From positions 62,001 through 126,000 of the forward strand of contig LYSZ01000002.1 of the NCBI GenBank assembly GCA_001657385.1: a DNA stretch of 64,000 nucleotides. Direction: 5' to 3'. The position numbers and the translations under genes are program-made. The notes beneath the pieces are model-generated. The model saw only the letters and a program-made list of their open reading frames with translations. It had not been told where the DNA came from and ran no database searches. Positions 16,869-26,522 of this stretch are shown here, in pieces; the first letter of the stretch is position 1; every line of letters starts with the position of its first letter. Origin of the DNA: Parvularcula sp. BBD 1991-13. Its GTDB lineage: Bacteria > Pseudomonadota > Alphaproteobacteria > Caulobacterales > Parvularculaceae.

Positions 16869-17218
16869 GCGTCCTCGGCCTTTGTCCACACCGCCAGCCG
16901 GTTTCCCGCCGGATCATGGAAATGGAACCGGCGCCCGCCGGGAAAATCCTCGCGCTCGATCACGGTCCCGCCGGCGGCGGCGACGCGCGCCTCCGCCGCG
17001 TCAAGGTCATCCGCATAAAGAATGACAAGCGTGCTGCCGGGGACCGGCGCTTCGCCGCCGCGAAACCCGCCGGCGAGACCCGAGCCGGAAAAACTGGCGT
17101 AGCCGGGACCCCAATCCTCGAAAACCCAGCCGAACGCCTCGCTGTAAAATGTCTTTATAGCGGCGAGGTTTTCCGCGGCGAACTCAACATAGTCAATGTG
17201 ATTATCGGTTTGCGTCAT
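16865..17218 (-). CDS. VOC (glyoxalase/bleomycin-resistance superfamily) protein
   Basis: Protein of 117 residues forming one vicinal-oxygen-chelate module pair: IDYVEFAAENLAAIKTFYSEAFGW in the first half, VILYADDLDAAEARVAAAGG and RFHFHDPAGNRLAVW in the second. Histidine and glutamate metal ligands typical of the fold are not all evident, so the specific reaction cannot be stated. Family members bind divalent metals and act on aldehydes, antibiotics or aromatics. Its stop codon overlaps that of the convergent ThiE-like gene by four bases. Confidence 0.85.
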   Translation of the reverse strand: MTQTDNHIDYVEFAAENLAAIKTFYSEAFGWVFEDWGPGYASFSGSGLAGGFRGGEAPVPGSTLVILYADDLDAAEARVAAAGGTVIEREDFPGGRRFHFHDPAGNRLAVWTKAEDA

Positions 17219-17266
17219 GGCCTATCCTTGAACAGTCATCCATTCGGGCGAGCCGGAAAGCATAAA

Positions 17267-17302
17267 GGAAAGGGGCGGCGCCGTGAAGCGTCGCCCCTTT
17301 CC
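17267..17302 (-). terminator. Strong hairpin terminator downstream of the porin gene
   Basis: The arms GGAAAGGGGCGGCG (17267-17280) and CGTCGCCCCTTTCC (17289-17302) pair over 14 positions with one mismatch around an 8-base loop. It lies 31 bases past the porin stop. On the minus strand it is followed by a T-rich stretch (TTTATGCTTT). This fits a Rho-independent terminator for the highly expressed porin gene and would also insulate the VOC gene beyond it. Confidence 0.75.
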
Positions 17303-17333
17303 TTATCCCCTCTAAGCATAGGCGCTTAGAATG

Positions 17334-18611
17334 CTAGAACCGGATCGAACTTTCGATCACAAGCGTGGCGGCTTCTTCAGGTCCGCCTACGGCTTCGGAT
17401 TTCTCGGACTCGACATATTGCGCGGCGGCGCCGATCGAAATGCCGCGTCCGAGGATGTAGGACACGCCCGCCTGCGCGGTCTGCGTATCCTGGAACAGGG
17501 TGGGGTCGAGCGGGTTCGGCCCGATCACCGTGGCCTCCGACTGTCCGTACCCCAACATGAAGGCCCAGTCGCCGCCTTCATCGCCGGTCTGAAACGTCAC
17601 GCCGGCGTCGAAGGCGAGATACCCGTCGTCTTCCAGCGAGGCGAGCCCCGCATTGGTGGTCTTGACCGACCCGCCAAGCGTGACGCCGCGATAGGCGAGG
17701 TTGAGACCGACCGAATAAGCTTCGTAGTCGTCATAAACGAGCGATGAGGCGATCGCGTCTTCGTCGGCCGTCACGTAACTGGCGCCGACGCCGAGAAACA
17801 GCCGGTCGGATCCGAACCCGATGCCTTTCTGATAGTAGAGCGCCGCCTCGAAAGCGTCGTCCCAGCGGGCGCTTTCCGTCAGCATGGTGCCGTCCGGCGT
17901 GATGATGAAGCCGGTTTCCGGCGCGCACAGGCGATCGCCGCATGTCTGAAGCGCCGGCGAATAGGAAACCCCGAACTGAAATCCGCCGAGAACGCCGCCC
18001 AGAAGATTGGCCGGCGGCATATAGCTGAACTTGGTGGAATAGCCGGTGAAGTCGTTCACTGTGTGGACGTCGTTGAGGCCGGTGAGATCCGTCTGCCAAT
18101 CATTGACGTTCACGGCGCGGAAGATCGTCGGCGACGTCACCGCCAGCGCCCGCGCGACGCCATGGTCGCGCCCGACGATGATCTGGCCGAATCCGCCCTT
18201 TGCGTAGGCGTAGGCGCCCTGGAGATAGGCGTCGCTGGAGAGCGGCGCGACGCCGCGCGGTCCGCCGATCAGCAGGCTGGAAAACCGCCCGCCCGCGAAT
18301 GTCTGGCGCGGCTGGTCCGCGTCGAGCCGCGCTTCGAGCACCGCCCCGATTTCGAGGCCGTTGTCAAAAAGGGTCGAGCCCTGCGCCGTGACGAGGGCGT
18401 TGACGTCCGCCTCGAGGTCGATCTCGTCGGCGTTTTCGCGGTCGACCCCGCCGATGACCGCGCTCACTTCACCCTTGACGTCGAATTCCACCGGATCGGC
18501 GGCATGGGCGGAACCCGCGCCGAATGCGCATCCCAAAACGCACAAAGCGCCGATGCTTGCGGCCATGGCCGCAATGCTGGCGCTTGCGTTATGTTCGCCG
18601 ACCTGGGTCAT
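17334..18611 (-). CDS. Outer-membrane porin
   Basis: Protein of 425 residues. A signal peptide ends near AGSAHA-AD, followed by alternating beta-strand sequence: FDVKGEVSAVIGG at the start, GRFSSLLIGGPRG, YAKGGFGQIIVGRDHG (a porin signature) and a C-terminal TLVIESSIRF ending in phenylalanine, the BAM recognition signal. It resembles the Gram-negative porins of Rhodobacterales and Caulobacterales that form 16-stranded trimeric channels. The first ATG gives a long n-region; starting at the internal ATG near 18566 gives a more conventional signal peptide. It is the first gene left of a 487-base gap. Confidence 0.85.
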   Translation of the reverse strand: MTQVGEHNASASIAAMAASIGALCVLGCAFGAGSAHAADPVEFDVKGEVSAVIGGVDRENADEIDLEADVNALVTAQGSTLFDNGLEIGAVLEARLDADQPRQTFAGGRFSSLLIGGPRGVAPLSSDAYLQGAYAYAKGGFGQIIVGRDHGVARALAVTSPTIFRAVNVNDWQTDLTGLNDVHTVNDFTGYSTKFSYMPPANLLGGVLGGFQFGVSYSPALQTCGDRLCAPETGFIITPDGTMLTESARWDDAFEAALYYQKGIGFGSDRLFLGVGASYVTADEDAIASSLVYDDYEAYSVGLNLAYRGVTLGGSVKTTNAGLASLEDDGYLAFDAGVTFQTGDEGGDWAFMLGYGQSEATVIGPNPLDPTLFQDTQTAQAGVSYILGRGISIGAAAQYVESEKSEAVGGPEEAATLVIESSIRF

Positions 18612-19098
18612 CCGCCGGTCAGGGTCCTGCCTTTTTATCGCACCGCCTGTCGTTCCGCCCGCCGGAACGCCCGCGCCGCGACGCTTGTATCTCTCAACAG
18701 CATGTTTTCCGCAAGATGTTTGATCCCAGCGGATATTGCTGTTCTACGCAGCCGCCGGCCAAGGCCGGCGATCCCATCACCCCAACGCAACATCGCCCCG
18801 ATACAAAACTGCCCCGATACGGCAGCGCTCCAAAACAGCAGCGCTCCAACGTCTTGCCGACTGTAACGCATTTCAGACTGTCGAGACGGCCTGGCCAATG
18901 CAACGGCCTGACCGGTATGACAGGTTAGACGCCAGATACGTGACAGCCATGTGACGCAGAATAGATATTGGCGCCCCTCGCCACGGCGTTCAAGCGCGCG
19001 CGGCGCGCCGCCATTGTCTAATTGCGCAGTTGTGGTAGGAAAGCCACGGGAGCGCGCTGTTTGCGCGTGATGGGCGTCAAGATTTGGATTACATCACT
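18612..19098. promoter_or_regulatory. Gene-free divergent region between porin and DUF3576 gene
   Basis: This 487-base stretch has no convincing gene. It must hold the promoters of the leftward porin and the rightward DUF3576-leuS group. Its middle carries two pairs of short direct repeats with the same 16-base period (separate entry). No sequence resembling a tRNA or known small RNA was seen. Confidence 0.5.
18795..18849. repeat. Two direct-repeat pairs with 16-base period in the porin upstream region
   Basis: GCCCCGATAC occurs at 18795-18804 and 18811-18820. CAGCGCTCCAA occurs at 18823-18833 and 18839-18849. Each pair is spaced by exactly 16 bases from start to start, and the pairs abut. 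They are about 185-240 bases upstream of the porin start. They could be tandem regulator sites or a local duplication. Confidence 0.5.
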
Positions 19099-19560
19099 AT
19101 GAAGCCGGAAACTGTTCGGACTTTCAAGCTGCTGGCTCTTTCCTTCGGCGCCGCGGCGGTGGCCGCGTGCGGCGGCGGGCGTTCCGGCAGCGACCGCAAC
19201 GCAACCCTGGCGGAGTATTCCGGCGGCGCGGCGCAGGCGGCGACGGTGAACCGGTATCTCTGGTCAGCTTCCCTGGAAACCCTTGACTTTCTGCCGATTT
19301 TTTCCGCCGACCCGATCGCCGGGCTGATTATCACGGAATGGTACGTCAATCCGGAAGCGCCCAGCGAACGCCTCAAGACGAATGTCTATATTCTCGACAG
19401 CGCCCTGCGCGCCGACGCCCTGCGCGTTTCGGTGTTCCGCCAGGAGCGCGACGAGGCCGGCGAATGGATCGACGCGACGGTCAACCCCGCCACCGCCAGG
19501 GAAATCGAGAACGCGATTCTGACCCGCGCGCGCCAACTCCGGCTGAACGTCATCGAGTAG
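19099..19560 (+). CDS. DUF3576 family lipoprotein
   Basis: Protein of 153 residues starting at the ATG at 19099. A short lipoprotein signal ends in VAAC (Cys24). The mature part has NRYLWSASLETLDFLPIFSADPIAGLIITEWY and RVSVFRQERD, the conserved body of DUF3576. The family is almost confined to Alphaproteobacteria and usually sits immediately upstream of leuS and lptE, as here. The location suggests a link to outer-membrane assembly, but the function is not known. leuS starts 100 bases downstream. Confidence 0.9.
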   Translation: MKPETVRTFKLLALSFGAAAVAACGGGRSGSDRNATLAEYSGGAAQAATVNRYLWSASLETLDFLPIFSADPIAGLIITEWYVNPEAPSERLKTNVYILDSALRADALRVSVFRQERDEAGEWIDATVNPATAREIENAILTRARQLRLNVIE

Positions 19561-19660
19561 TCCCTTGTAACCGCTTGTGGGCAAGCGCCGTTAAGGATTA
19601 GGAATGCGAGCGGCCCGACGGCGCGGCCCGCCCATTGGCAATCCCTGTTTCCTGATCCCT

Positions 19661-22243
19661 ATGACACGATACAACCCCAAAGAAGTCGAACCGAAATGGC
19701 AGCGCGCCTGGGACGCGGCGGAGACCTTCCGCACCCGCGCCGATGACGGCCGGGCGAACTACTACGTGCTGGAAATGTTCCCATACCCGTCAGGGCGCAT
19801 TCACATCGGTCACGTGCGCAATTACGCCATGGGCGACGTCATTGCGCGGTACAAGAAAGCCTGCGGGTTCAACGTCCTGCATCCGATGGGATGGGACGCC
19901 TTCGGCATGCCGGCGGAAAACGCGGCGATGCAGACGAAATCGCACCCGGCCGCGTGGACCTACGCCAATATCGAAACCATGCGCGGCCAGCTTCAGCGCA
20001 TGGGGCTGTCGATCGACTGGAGCCGCGAATTCGCCACCTGCGATCCGTCCTATTACCGCCACCAGCAGAAGATGTTCATCGACTTCTGGAAAAAGGGCTT
20101 CGCCTACCGCAAGGAAAGCAACGTCAACTGGGACCCGGTGGACCAGACCGTCCTTGCCAACGAACAGGTTATCGACGGGAAAGGATGGCGCTCGGGCGCC
20201 GCGGTCGAGCAGCGCAAGCTGACCCAGTGGTTTTTCAGGATTACGGACGCCGCCGAGGATCTTCTGGCGGCCCTTGACGACGGCCGGCTGAAAGGCTGGC
20301 CGGAGAATGTGCGCCTGATGCAGAAAAACTGGATCGGCAAGTCAAAAGGCTTGCAGATGAAGTTTCGTTTCGCTGCTGGAACGCAAATCCCGGCCGGGTT
20401 CGAAGACGGCCTTGAGATCTACACGACCAGGCCCGACACGCTCTTCGGCGCAAGTTTCTGCGCCGTCGCGCCGGACCATCCCCTCGCCGCCCACTTCGCC
20501 GACAGGGACCCGGCCGTCGCCGACTTCGTCGCGCGGTGCAAGACGATCGGCGCGTCCGAGGAAGCCATCGAGAAGGCGGAAAAAGAGGGCGTCCCCCTGC
20601 CGCTGCACGTGGCGCACCCGTTTGTCGACGGCAAGACGCTGCCGGTCTACATCGCCAATTTCATCCTCATGCAATACGGGACCGGCGCCATTTTCGGCTG
20701 CCCGGCCCATGATCAGCGCGATCTCGATTTCGTTCGAAAATACGGGCTTGAGGCGATCCCGGTGGTCCTGCCGGAAGGCGCCGACCCGGCCGCGTTCGAG
20801 ATCGGCGACGAGGCCTATGTCGGGCCGGGAACGCTTTTCAACTCCGGCTTTCTCGACGGCCTTGGCGTGGAGGAGGGCATCGAGGCGGTCATCGCCAGGG
20901 TCGAGGAGATGGGGCAGGGGCGCGGCGCCACCCAGTTCCGCCTGCGCGACTGGGGCGTCTCGCGGCAGCGCTATTGGGGCTGCCCGATCCCGGCCATTCA
21001 CTGCGAGACGTGCGGGGTCGTCCCCGTGCCGGAAAGCGACCTGCCGGTGACGCTGCCCGAGGAAGCGGATTTCTCCGTACCCGGCAACCCTCTCGATCGC
21101 CACCCCGACTGGAAAAACGTCAAGTGCCCGGCCTGCGGCGGAGACGCGCGGCGCGAAACCGACACCATGGACACGTTCGTCGATTCCTCGTGGTACTTCG
21201 CCCGCTTCGCCGCCCCTCGCGAGGACAGGCCGGTGGATCCGGCCGAAGCCGACCGATGGTTGCCGGTCGACCAGTATATCGGCGGCGTCGAGCACGCAAT
21301 CCTGCACCTTCTTTATGCGCGCTATTTCACCCGCATGATGAAGTCATGCGGACATCTGTCCGTGGAGGAACCGTTCGCCGACCTGTTCACGCAGGGCATG
21401 GTGACGCACGCCACCTACCGCGACGAGGACGGCGCCTGGCTGCTCCCCGAGGAAGTGATCGTCGAGGACGGCGGCGCGAAGCGCGCCGACAACGGCAAGC
21501 CCGTTGCGGTCGGCCCCATCGAAAAAATGTCGAAATCGAAAAAGAACGTCGTCTCGCCGGAGGAGATCGCCGACACCTACGGCGCCGATGCGGCGCGCTG
21601 GTTCATGCTGTCGGATTCCCCGCCGGAGCGCGACGTGGAATGGACCGCCAACGGCGTCGAGGGCGCCTGGAAGCTGGTGGGCCGCATCTGGGACGCGGTC
21701 GAGCCGGCGCGCGGCGTCCTGAAAGACGTCGACCTCAACCGGGCGCCGGATGCTGCGGATACGGACAAAGCGCTGCGCCAGGCGACCCACGCGGCGATTG
21801 CCAGCGTAACGGACGATATCGAGCAGTTCCGCTTCAACAAGGCGATCGCGCGGCTTTACGAGTTCCTCAACACGCTGCGCAAGGAAACGGGCGCCGGCGC
21901 ATGGGCGCGCGCTGAGGCCTTGTCCGCGTTGACGCGGCTGATCGCGCCGTTCACGCCGCACCTCGCCGAGGAATGCTGGGAGACGCTGGGCGGCGCCGGT
22001 CTCGTCTGCGAGGCGCCATGGCCGGCGGCCGAGGAAACCCTGCTGGCGCGGGATGTGGTCGTCCTCGGCGTCCAGATCAACGGCAAGCGCCGGGCGGAGC
22101 TTGAAACCCGGGCCGGCGACGACCGGGAGGCGGTGGAAAAGGCGGCCTTGTCCCTGGAGGCGGTTCAGCGCCATATTGACGGCAAGACCGTGCGCAAGGT
22201 GGTCGTCGTGCCGGGGCGCATCGTCAATATCGTGGCGACCTAG
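19661..22243 (+). CDS. leuS: Leucyl-tRNA synthetase
   Basis: Protein of 860 residues from the ATG at 19661; the frame is open upstream but the family begins at [13 protein letters not shown]. It is a class I synthetase with the HIGH motif H48-I-G-H51 in [15 protein letters not shown] and the KMSKS motif K622-M-S-K-S626. An editing (CP1) insert lies between them ([22 protein letters not shown]), along with the zinc-binding cysteines in CETCG and CPAC. It charges tRNA-Leu in the cytoplasm and hydrolyses mischarged products. It lies 36 bases before lptE on the same strand. The order leuS-lptE-holA is conserved in alphaproteobacteria. Confidence 0.98.
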   Translation: MTRYNPKEVEPKWQRAWDAAETFRTRADDGRANYYVLEMFPYPSGRIHIGHVRNYAMGDVIARYKKACGFNVLHPMGWDAFGMPAENAAMQTKSHPAAWTYANIETMRGQLQRMGLSIDWSREFATCDPSYYRHQQKMFIDFWKKGFAYRKESNVNWDPVDQTVLANEQVIDGKGWRSGAAVEQRKLTQWFFRITDAAEDLLAALDDGRLKGWPENVRLMQKNWIGKSKGLQMKFRFAAGTQIPAGFEDGLEIYTTRPDTLFGASFCAVAPDHPLAAHFADRDPAVADFVARCKTIGASEEAIEKAEKEGVPLPLHVAHPFVDGKTLPVYIANFILMQYGTGAIFGCPAHDQRDLDFVRKYGLEAIPVVLPEGADPAAFEIGDEAYVGPGTLFNSGFLDGLGVEEGIEAVIARVEEMGQGRGATQFRLRDWGVSRQRYWGCPIPAIHCETCGVVPVPESDLPVTLPEEADFSVPGNPLDRHPDWKNVKCPACGGDARRETDTMDTFVDSSWYFARFAAPREDRPVDPAEADRWLPVDQYIGGVEHAILHLLYARYFTRMMKSCGHLSVEEPFADLFTQGMVTHATYRDEDGAWLLPEEVIVEDGGAKRADNGKPVAVGPIEKMSKSKKNVVSPEEIADTYGADAARWFMLSDSPPERDVEWTANGVEGAWKLVGRIWDAVEPARGVLKDVDLNRAPDAADTDKALRQATHAAIASVTDDIEQFRFNKAIARLYEFLNTLRKETGAGAWARAEALSALTRLIAPFTPHLAEECWETLGGAGLVCEAPWPAAEETLLARDVVVLGVQINGKRRAELETRAGDDREAVEKAALSLEAVQRHIDGKTVRKVVVVPGRIVNIVAT

Positions 22244-22279
22244 CTACCCTGTGTCGCCGGAACAACGGGCCGCCCGCTC

Positions 22280-22939
22280 ATGACCCTGAAACCGTTCGCC
22301 GCCGCCGTCGCCTTGCTCGCTCCGGCCCTGACCGGATGCGGCTTCAAGCCCATTTACGCAACGCCCGTCGCCAGCGCAGAAGGCGGCGCGGAAGACAGCG
22401 CGGGCGCGGCCATCAGCCACGCCATCGCCGTCCGGCAGGTCTCCGCGCCGGAAACCGTCGCCCCCTATCTCAACGACGCTCTCGATCGCCGCCTGCCGCT
22501 GCGCCAGGGGCAAAGCCCGCGCTATGAACTTTATGTCCAGGCGCGCGAGCGCGCCGAACGCCTCGCCGTGCAGATCGACGCGACGGTGACGCGCTTCAAC
22601 TATCGCCTGATCGGCAAGTATACGCTGGTCGATCTGCAAACAGGCAAGCGCATCAGCGGCGGCGCCGACGCCATCGCGTCCTACAATATCGTAACCTCGC
22701 AATACTCGACCCTGTTCGCCGAGCGCACGGCGCAGGAAAAGGCCGCCCAGCTTCTCGCGGCGAATATCGAGCGCGACCTGCTGATCCAGTTCTCGGCGCC
22801 GGAAACGCCCGCCCCGGCGGAAGACAGCCGGCCGGTCGAAATCGACGACGAAACCAACCTGATCGTCGACGCCGTCAGCGACGACGACCCGTTCGACGCG
22901 CCGGCCCCCGTCATTATCGCGCCCGAGCTGCCGGAATAA
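22280..22939 (+). CDS. lptE: LPS-assembly lipoprotein LptE
   Basis: Protein of 219 residues. The lipoprotein signal ends in LTGC (Cys20), followed by GFKPIYATP, the standard LptE opening. The middle (YLNDALDRRL, YELYVQARERAERLAVQIDATVTRFNYRLIGKYTLVD) matches the family. An acidic C-terminal extension rich in Asp, Pro and Ala follows residue 170. LptE plugs the LptD barrel at the outer membrane and takes part in LPS export. The stop overlaps the holA start as TAATG. Confidence 0.93.
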   Translation: MTLKPFAAAVALLAPALTGCGFKPIYATPVASAEGGAEDSAGAAISHAIAVRQVSAPETVAPYLNDALDRRLPLRQGQSPRYELYVQARERAERLAVQIDATVTRFNYRLIGKYTLVDLQTGKRISGGADAIASYNIVTSQYSTLFAERTAQEKAAQLLAANIERDLLIQFSAPETPAPAEDSRPVEIDDETNLIVDAVSDDDPFDAPAPVIIAPELPE

Positions 22940-23997
22940 TGGTTGCGCTCAAGGGCCGCGCCATCAAGGAGTTTCTCGCCAACCGGCAGGAGGCGATCGC
23001 GGCCGTGCTGATCTATGGACCCGACGGCGGGCTTGTGCGCGAACGCGGCGATGCGCTCGCCCGCTCGCTGGTCGCCGATTTCAAGGACCCTTTCAACTAT
23101 ATCGAACTGACCGATGCGGATCTGAAAGAGGAGCCCGGCCGGCTCGGCGACGAGATCACGGCCCTTTCCTTCGCGGGGGGAGAGCGCATCGTTCGCCTGC
23201 GGACGAATGGGGACGCGGCGGCGAAACCCGCCGAACGGCTCATTGCCGGCCTTGACGGCGGCCATCTCAAACCGAACGGTCTCGTCCTGATCGAGGCCGG
23301 CGAGCTTACACCGCGATCGAAACTGCGCAAGACGTTCGAAGGCGCGCGGCGCGCGGCGGCGCTGCCCTGCTACGCCGACGCGCCGGCGGACGTGCGCGCC
23401 ATGGCCGTGGAAGCGGCGAAGGCGGAGGATTTGCGCTTTGACGATGACGCGCTCGATCTCGCCGTCGCCGTCCTTGGCGAGGACCGGGGGATCAGCCGCG
23501 CCGAAATCGACAAGCTCATCCTCTACAAGGGGCCGAAAGCCCTGCGCGCGGGCCCCGGCACGATCGCCCTCGAGGACGTGCGCGCCTCGCTGGTGGATGG
23601 GCTCGGCGACGCGCTGGACGACATCGCCGCCGCCTGCGCCGACGGCGCAACCGGACGGCTCTCCAGGGCGCTGCAGAAAGCCGACGCCGCCGGCGCCAGT
23701 CCGATCGGCCTGTTGCGGGCGCTGCAACGGGCGTTCTCCAGGCTGCGCGCGGCGCAATCCTTCATCGACGGCGGCGACACCGCGGCGAGCGCCATGAAAA
23801 AACTGAAACCGCCGGTTTTTTTCGCCGAACAGCGCGCCTTCGAACAGCGCCTGTACAAATGGCGCCAGGGCGCCAAGCTCGACATGGCGGTTCGTATGCT
23901 GATCGATGCGGAACTGGACGCCAAATCGGCGGCCGCGCCGCAACGCGAGATCGTCGAACGCGCGGCCCTGCGCCTGTCGCTGATGGCCGACCGCTAG
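22939..23997 (+). CDS. holA: DNA polymerase III delta subunit
   Basis: Protein of 352 residues. Delta opens the sliding clamp as part of the clamp-loader complex. Family features are VLIYGPDGGLVRERGDALAR, the DPFNYIELTD clamp-interaction region, an AAA+-like fold without a functional Walker A, and a helical collar domain (SPIGLLRALQRAFSRLRAAQ, FEQRLYKWRQGAKLDMAVRMLIDAE). It overlaps lptE by one base. It converges with the MFS gene and ends 64 bases before that gene's stop. Confidence 0.94.
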   Translation: MVALKGRAIKEFLANRQEAIAAVLIYGPDGGLVRERGDALARSLVADFKDPFNYIELTDADLKEEPGRLGDEITALSFAGGERIVRLRTNGDAAAKPAERLIAGLDGGHLKPNGLVLIEAGELTPRSKLRKTFEGARRAAALPCYADAPADVRAMAVEAAKAEDLRFDDDALDLAVAVLGEDRGISRAEIDKLILYKGPKALRAGPGTIALEDVRASLVDGLGDALDDIAAACADGATGRLSRALQKADAAGASPIGLLRALQRAFSRLRAAQSFIDGGDTAASAMKKLKPPVFFAEQRAFEQRLYKWRQGAKLDMAVRMLIDAELDAKSAAAPQREIVERAALRLSLMADR

Positions 23998-24061
23998 GAT
24001 CGCGGATCAGTCAAGGCTGATGGATGAGGGCCGCAGGATGAAGGACGGCTCGCCGGGCCGT

Positions 24062-25546
24062 TCAGCGCGCGGGACCTCGCTCCGGCGGCGCCCCTTCCAT
24101 TCGGACCGCGATGGGTACCGCGGCGAGCGACATCGCTGCGGCGGCGGCGAGCGCGAGCCCGAAACCGTCTGCGAAGGAGGCGAGCCCCGCCGCGAGCGCA
24201 ACCCCGACAAGTTGCGCGATCCGGCTCGCCGCGTTGTTCATGCCCGAGGCGAGGCCCTCGTCGTCGGCGTCGACGCTGGACATGACCGACGCCGTCAGCG
24301 GGGTGACGATCAGCGCAAAGGACAAGCCGAGCAGGGTCATCGGCGCCGCGATGCTGAGGAGGAACCCCGCCTCACGCAGCGCCAGCATGGCCGCATAGGC
24401 GAGCGCGGCGCCGCAAGCGCCGGCGATCAGCAGGCGGCGCGGGCCGGCCCTGTCGGCGAGGCCGCCGAACACGCCGGACAGAAACCCGACGCACAGCGTG
24501 AAGGGCAGGAAGGCGAGACCCACGGCGACGGCGGAAAGCCCGCGCCCGTCCGCAAGCTCGAACGGCAGAACGAAAAACATGATCGACAGGCCCCCATAGA
24601 GCCACAGGGTCGCAAGGTTCAGCCCCGTAAACGTCCGGTTCCGGTAAAGCCGCAGCGGCGTCATCGGGTGGTCGCTGCGCCGCTCCCAAAGCCAGAAACC
24701 GACGAGCAGGACAAGGCCGGCCATCCCCGCAAGCCCCGCAAGCAACGCCGCGCCGCCGCCGGCCGACGCTTCCGCCGGCGCCTCGACAGGCGTCGCAAGG
24801 CCGCCCTCGCCGGGTCCGATCGCCGACAGGGACCAGGCGATAGCGGCAAGGGCGGCGGCCAGGAGCCCGGCGCCGGGCAGGTCGAAACGGCGCGGCGAGG
24901 GATAATCGCGCAGCCGGGCGGCCAGCAACAAGCCGACCGCGAGCATGGCGACGGGCGGGTTGATCCAGAAGATCCATTCCCAACCCGGATTTTCCGTAAG
25001 CCAACCGCCCAGCACCGGGCCGCCGGCCGTCGTCAGTGCGGAGGCTGACGCCCACGCCCCGATGGCGCGGTTGCGCGCGGATTTCGGATACACCGCGCCG
25101 ATCAGGGCAAGGCTGGACGGGGCGACGATGGCGGCGGCGAGCCCCTGGACAAAGCGGGCGATGACAAGCGTCTCGACCGTCGGCGCCAAAGCGCAGGCCG
25201 CCGACGCGCCGGCGAAACCCGCACAGCCGATCATCAGTATGCGTGATTTCCCGTAAATGTCCGCGAGAGCGCCGCCGACGAGAACGAACGACGCCAGCGC
25301 CAGCATGTAGCCGTTCATCACCCATTGCACGGCGCCGAGATTGGCCCCGAAATCGTTGCGCAGGGCGGGCAGCGCGACTGTCAGCGCCGACCCGTCGATA
25401 AACGCCATCGACGAGGCGAGGATGCAGCCCGCCAGGGCAAGCCGCCGCTGCGCCGGGGTATAGACGCGTTTCAGCGCCTCCGGGCAGGGCTGCGCGTCGA
25501 TGACCCCTTTGCTGCAGGGGTCGAGATGCGCGGCCCCCGCGCTCAT
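24062..25546 (-). CDS. MFS drug:H+ antiporter, DHA2 (EmrB/QacA) family
   Basis: Protein of 494 residues with about 14 hydrophobic helices. The first helix has GCILASSMAFIDGSALTVALPAL, containing the DHA2 motif D1 pattern. An A motif (GALADIYGKSR) follows helix 2, and a C-motif-like GGPVLGGWLTE lies in helix 5. Such proteins export drugs, detergents or metabolites using the proton gradient. The start codon is one base downstream of the parB stop (TAG-C-ATG), so it is translationally coupled to parAB. That association is unusual and its meaning is unknown; chance operon insertion is possible. Confidence 0.9.
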   Translation of the reverse strand: MSAGAAHLDPCSKGVIDAQPCPEALKRVYTPAQRRLALAGCILASSMAFIDGSALTVALPALRNDFGANLGAVQWVMNGYMLALASFVLVGGALADIYGKSRILMIGCAGFAGASAACALAPTVETLVIARFVQGLAAAIVAPSSLALIGAVYPKSARNRAIGAWASASALTTAGGPVLGGWLTENPGWEWIFWINPPVAMLAVGLLLAARLRDYPSPRRFDLPGAGLLAAALAAIAWSLSAIGPGEGGLATPVEAPAEASAGGGAALLAGLAGMAGLVLLVGFWLWERRSDHPMTPLRLYRNRTFTGLNLATLWLYGGLSIMFFVLPFELADGRGLSAVAVGLAFLPFTLCVGFLSGVFGGLADRAGPRRLLIAGACGAALAYAAMLALREAGFLLSIAAPMTLLGLSFALIVTPLTASVMSSVDADDEGLASGMNNAASRIAQLVGVALAAGLASFADGFGLALAAAAAMSLAAVPIAVRMEGAPPERGPAR

Positions 25547-25547
25547 G

Positions 25548-26507
25548 CTAAACGCCGGCGCCCATCAGGCGGCGGCAGACATCGTCAAGCTGGTCAAGGG
25601 TGAGATATTTGATGGTCACGGTCCCGGCGCCCTTCCTCGAATGGTCGATCTCGACTTCGAGCCCGAGAATGGACGCCAGTTCGCGCTCGGCCGCGCGGGT
25701 GTCCGCGTCTTTCGGGCCGCCGGCCCGGGACGTCGACGCCGCGCCGGCGCCTTTGCCGTCGCTCTTGTCTTCCCCGGCGGACGCGCCCGGCCCGGCGCCG
25801 TTGGCCGCGCTTTTGACATAGGCCTCCGTCTCGCGCACCGACCAGTCGCCCGCGATCAGCCGGGCGCAGGCCGCGTCCGGGTCCGGCGCGCCGAGAAGGG
25901 CGCGGGCGTGACCCATGGTGATCGTCCCGGCGGCCAGCGCCTCGCGCGCCCTGTCCGGAAGATTGACAAGCCGCATGATGTTGGCGACGTGGCTGCGGGA
26001 TTTGCCGACGGCCCGGGCGATCTCTTCCTGGGTCCGGCCATAAGCGTCGGCGAGCCGATGATAGGCTTGCGCTTCTTCAAGCGGGCTCAGGTCCACGCGC
26101 TGCACGTTTTCGATTAGCGCGATCTCGGCGGTTTCCTCATCCGTCAGTTCACGGATGACAACGGCGACCTTATGCAGTTGCGCCTGTTGCGCCGCGCGCC
26201 AGCGCCGTTCGCCGGCCACGATCTCGTAGCGGTCGCGCCCGCGGGGCCGCACCAGGATCGGCTGAAGCAGGCCCCGCGCCTTGATCGATTCGGCAAGCTC
26301 CCCGATGGCGTCTTCGGCGAATACCCGGCGCGGCTGGTCCGGGTTCGGCGCAAGATGCTCGATCGGAAGTTCCCGTCTCGGTCCCGGTCCGGACGCCGGC
26401 GGCTCGTCCTCGACCGCACGGGCGACCGGCGCGTCGCCGAGAAGCGCGTCGAGACCGCGCCCGAGGCCCTTGCCCAATCCTTTTTTCTTGTTCGCTGCTG
26501 TAGCCAT
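25548..26507 (-). CDS. parB: Chromosome-partitioning protein ParB (CTPase, parS-binding)
   Basis: Protein of 319 residues. The N-terminal CTP-binding domain includes LPIEHLAPNPDQPRRVF and the GERRWRAAQ box, followed by the central helix-turn-helix region (RTQEEIARAVGKSRSHVANIMRLV). A C-terminal dimerisation domain (ERELASILGLEVEIDHSRKGAGTVTIKY) follows an Ala/Ser/Gly-rich linker. ParB loads onto DNA at parS and spreads as a CTP-dependent clamp. Six parS palindromes lie upstream in the same 6 kb. It follows parA by 15 bases. Confidence 0.97.
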   Translation of the reverse strand: MATAANKKKGLGKGLGRGLDALLGDAPVARAVEDEPPASGPGPRRELPIEHLAPNPDQPRRVFAEDAIGELAESIKARGLLQPILVRPRGRDRYEIVAGERRWRAAQQAQLHKVAVVIRELTDEETAEIALIENVQRVDLSPLEEAQAYHRLADAYGRTQEEIARAVGKSRSHVANIMRLVNLPDRAREALAAGTITMGHARALLGAPDPDAACARLIAGDWSVRETEAYVKSAANGAGPGASAGEDKSDGKGAGAASTSRAGGPKDADTRAAERELASILGLEVEIDHSRKGAGTVTIKYLTLDQLDDVCRRLMGAGV

Positions 26508-26522
26508 CTCTGTTTTCCGCCT

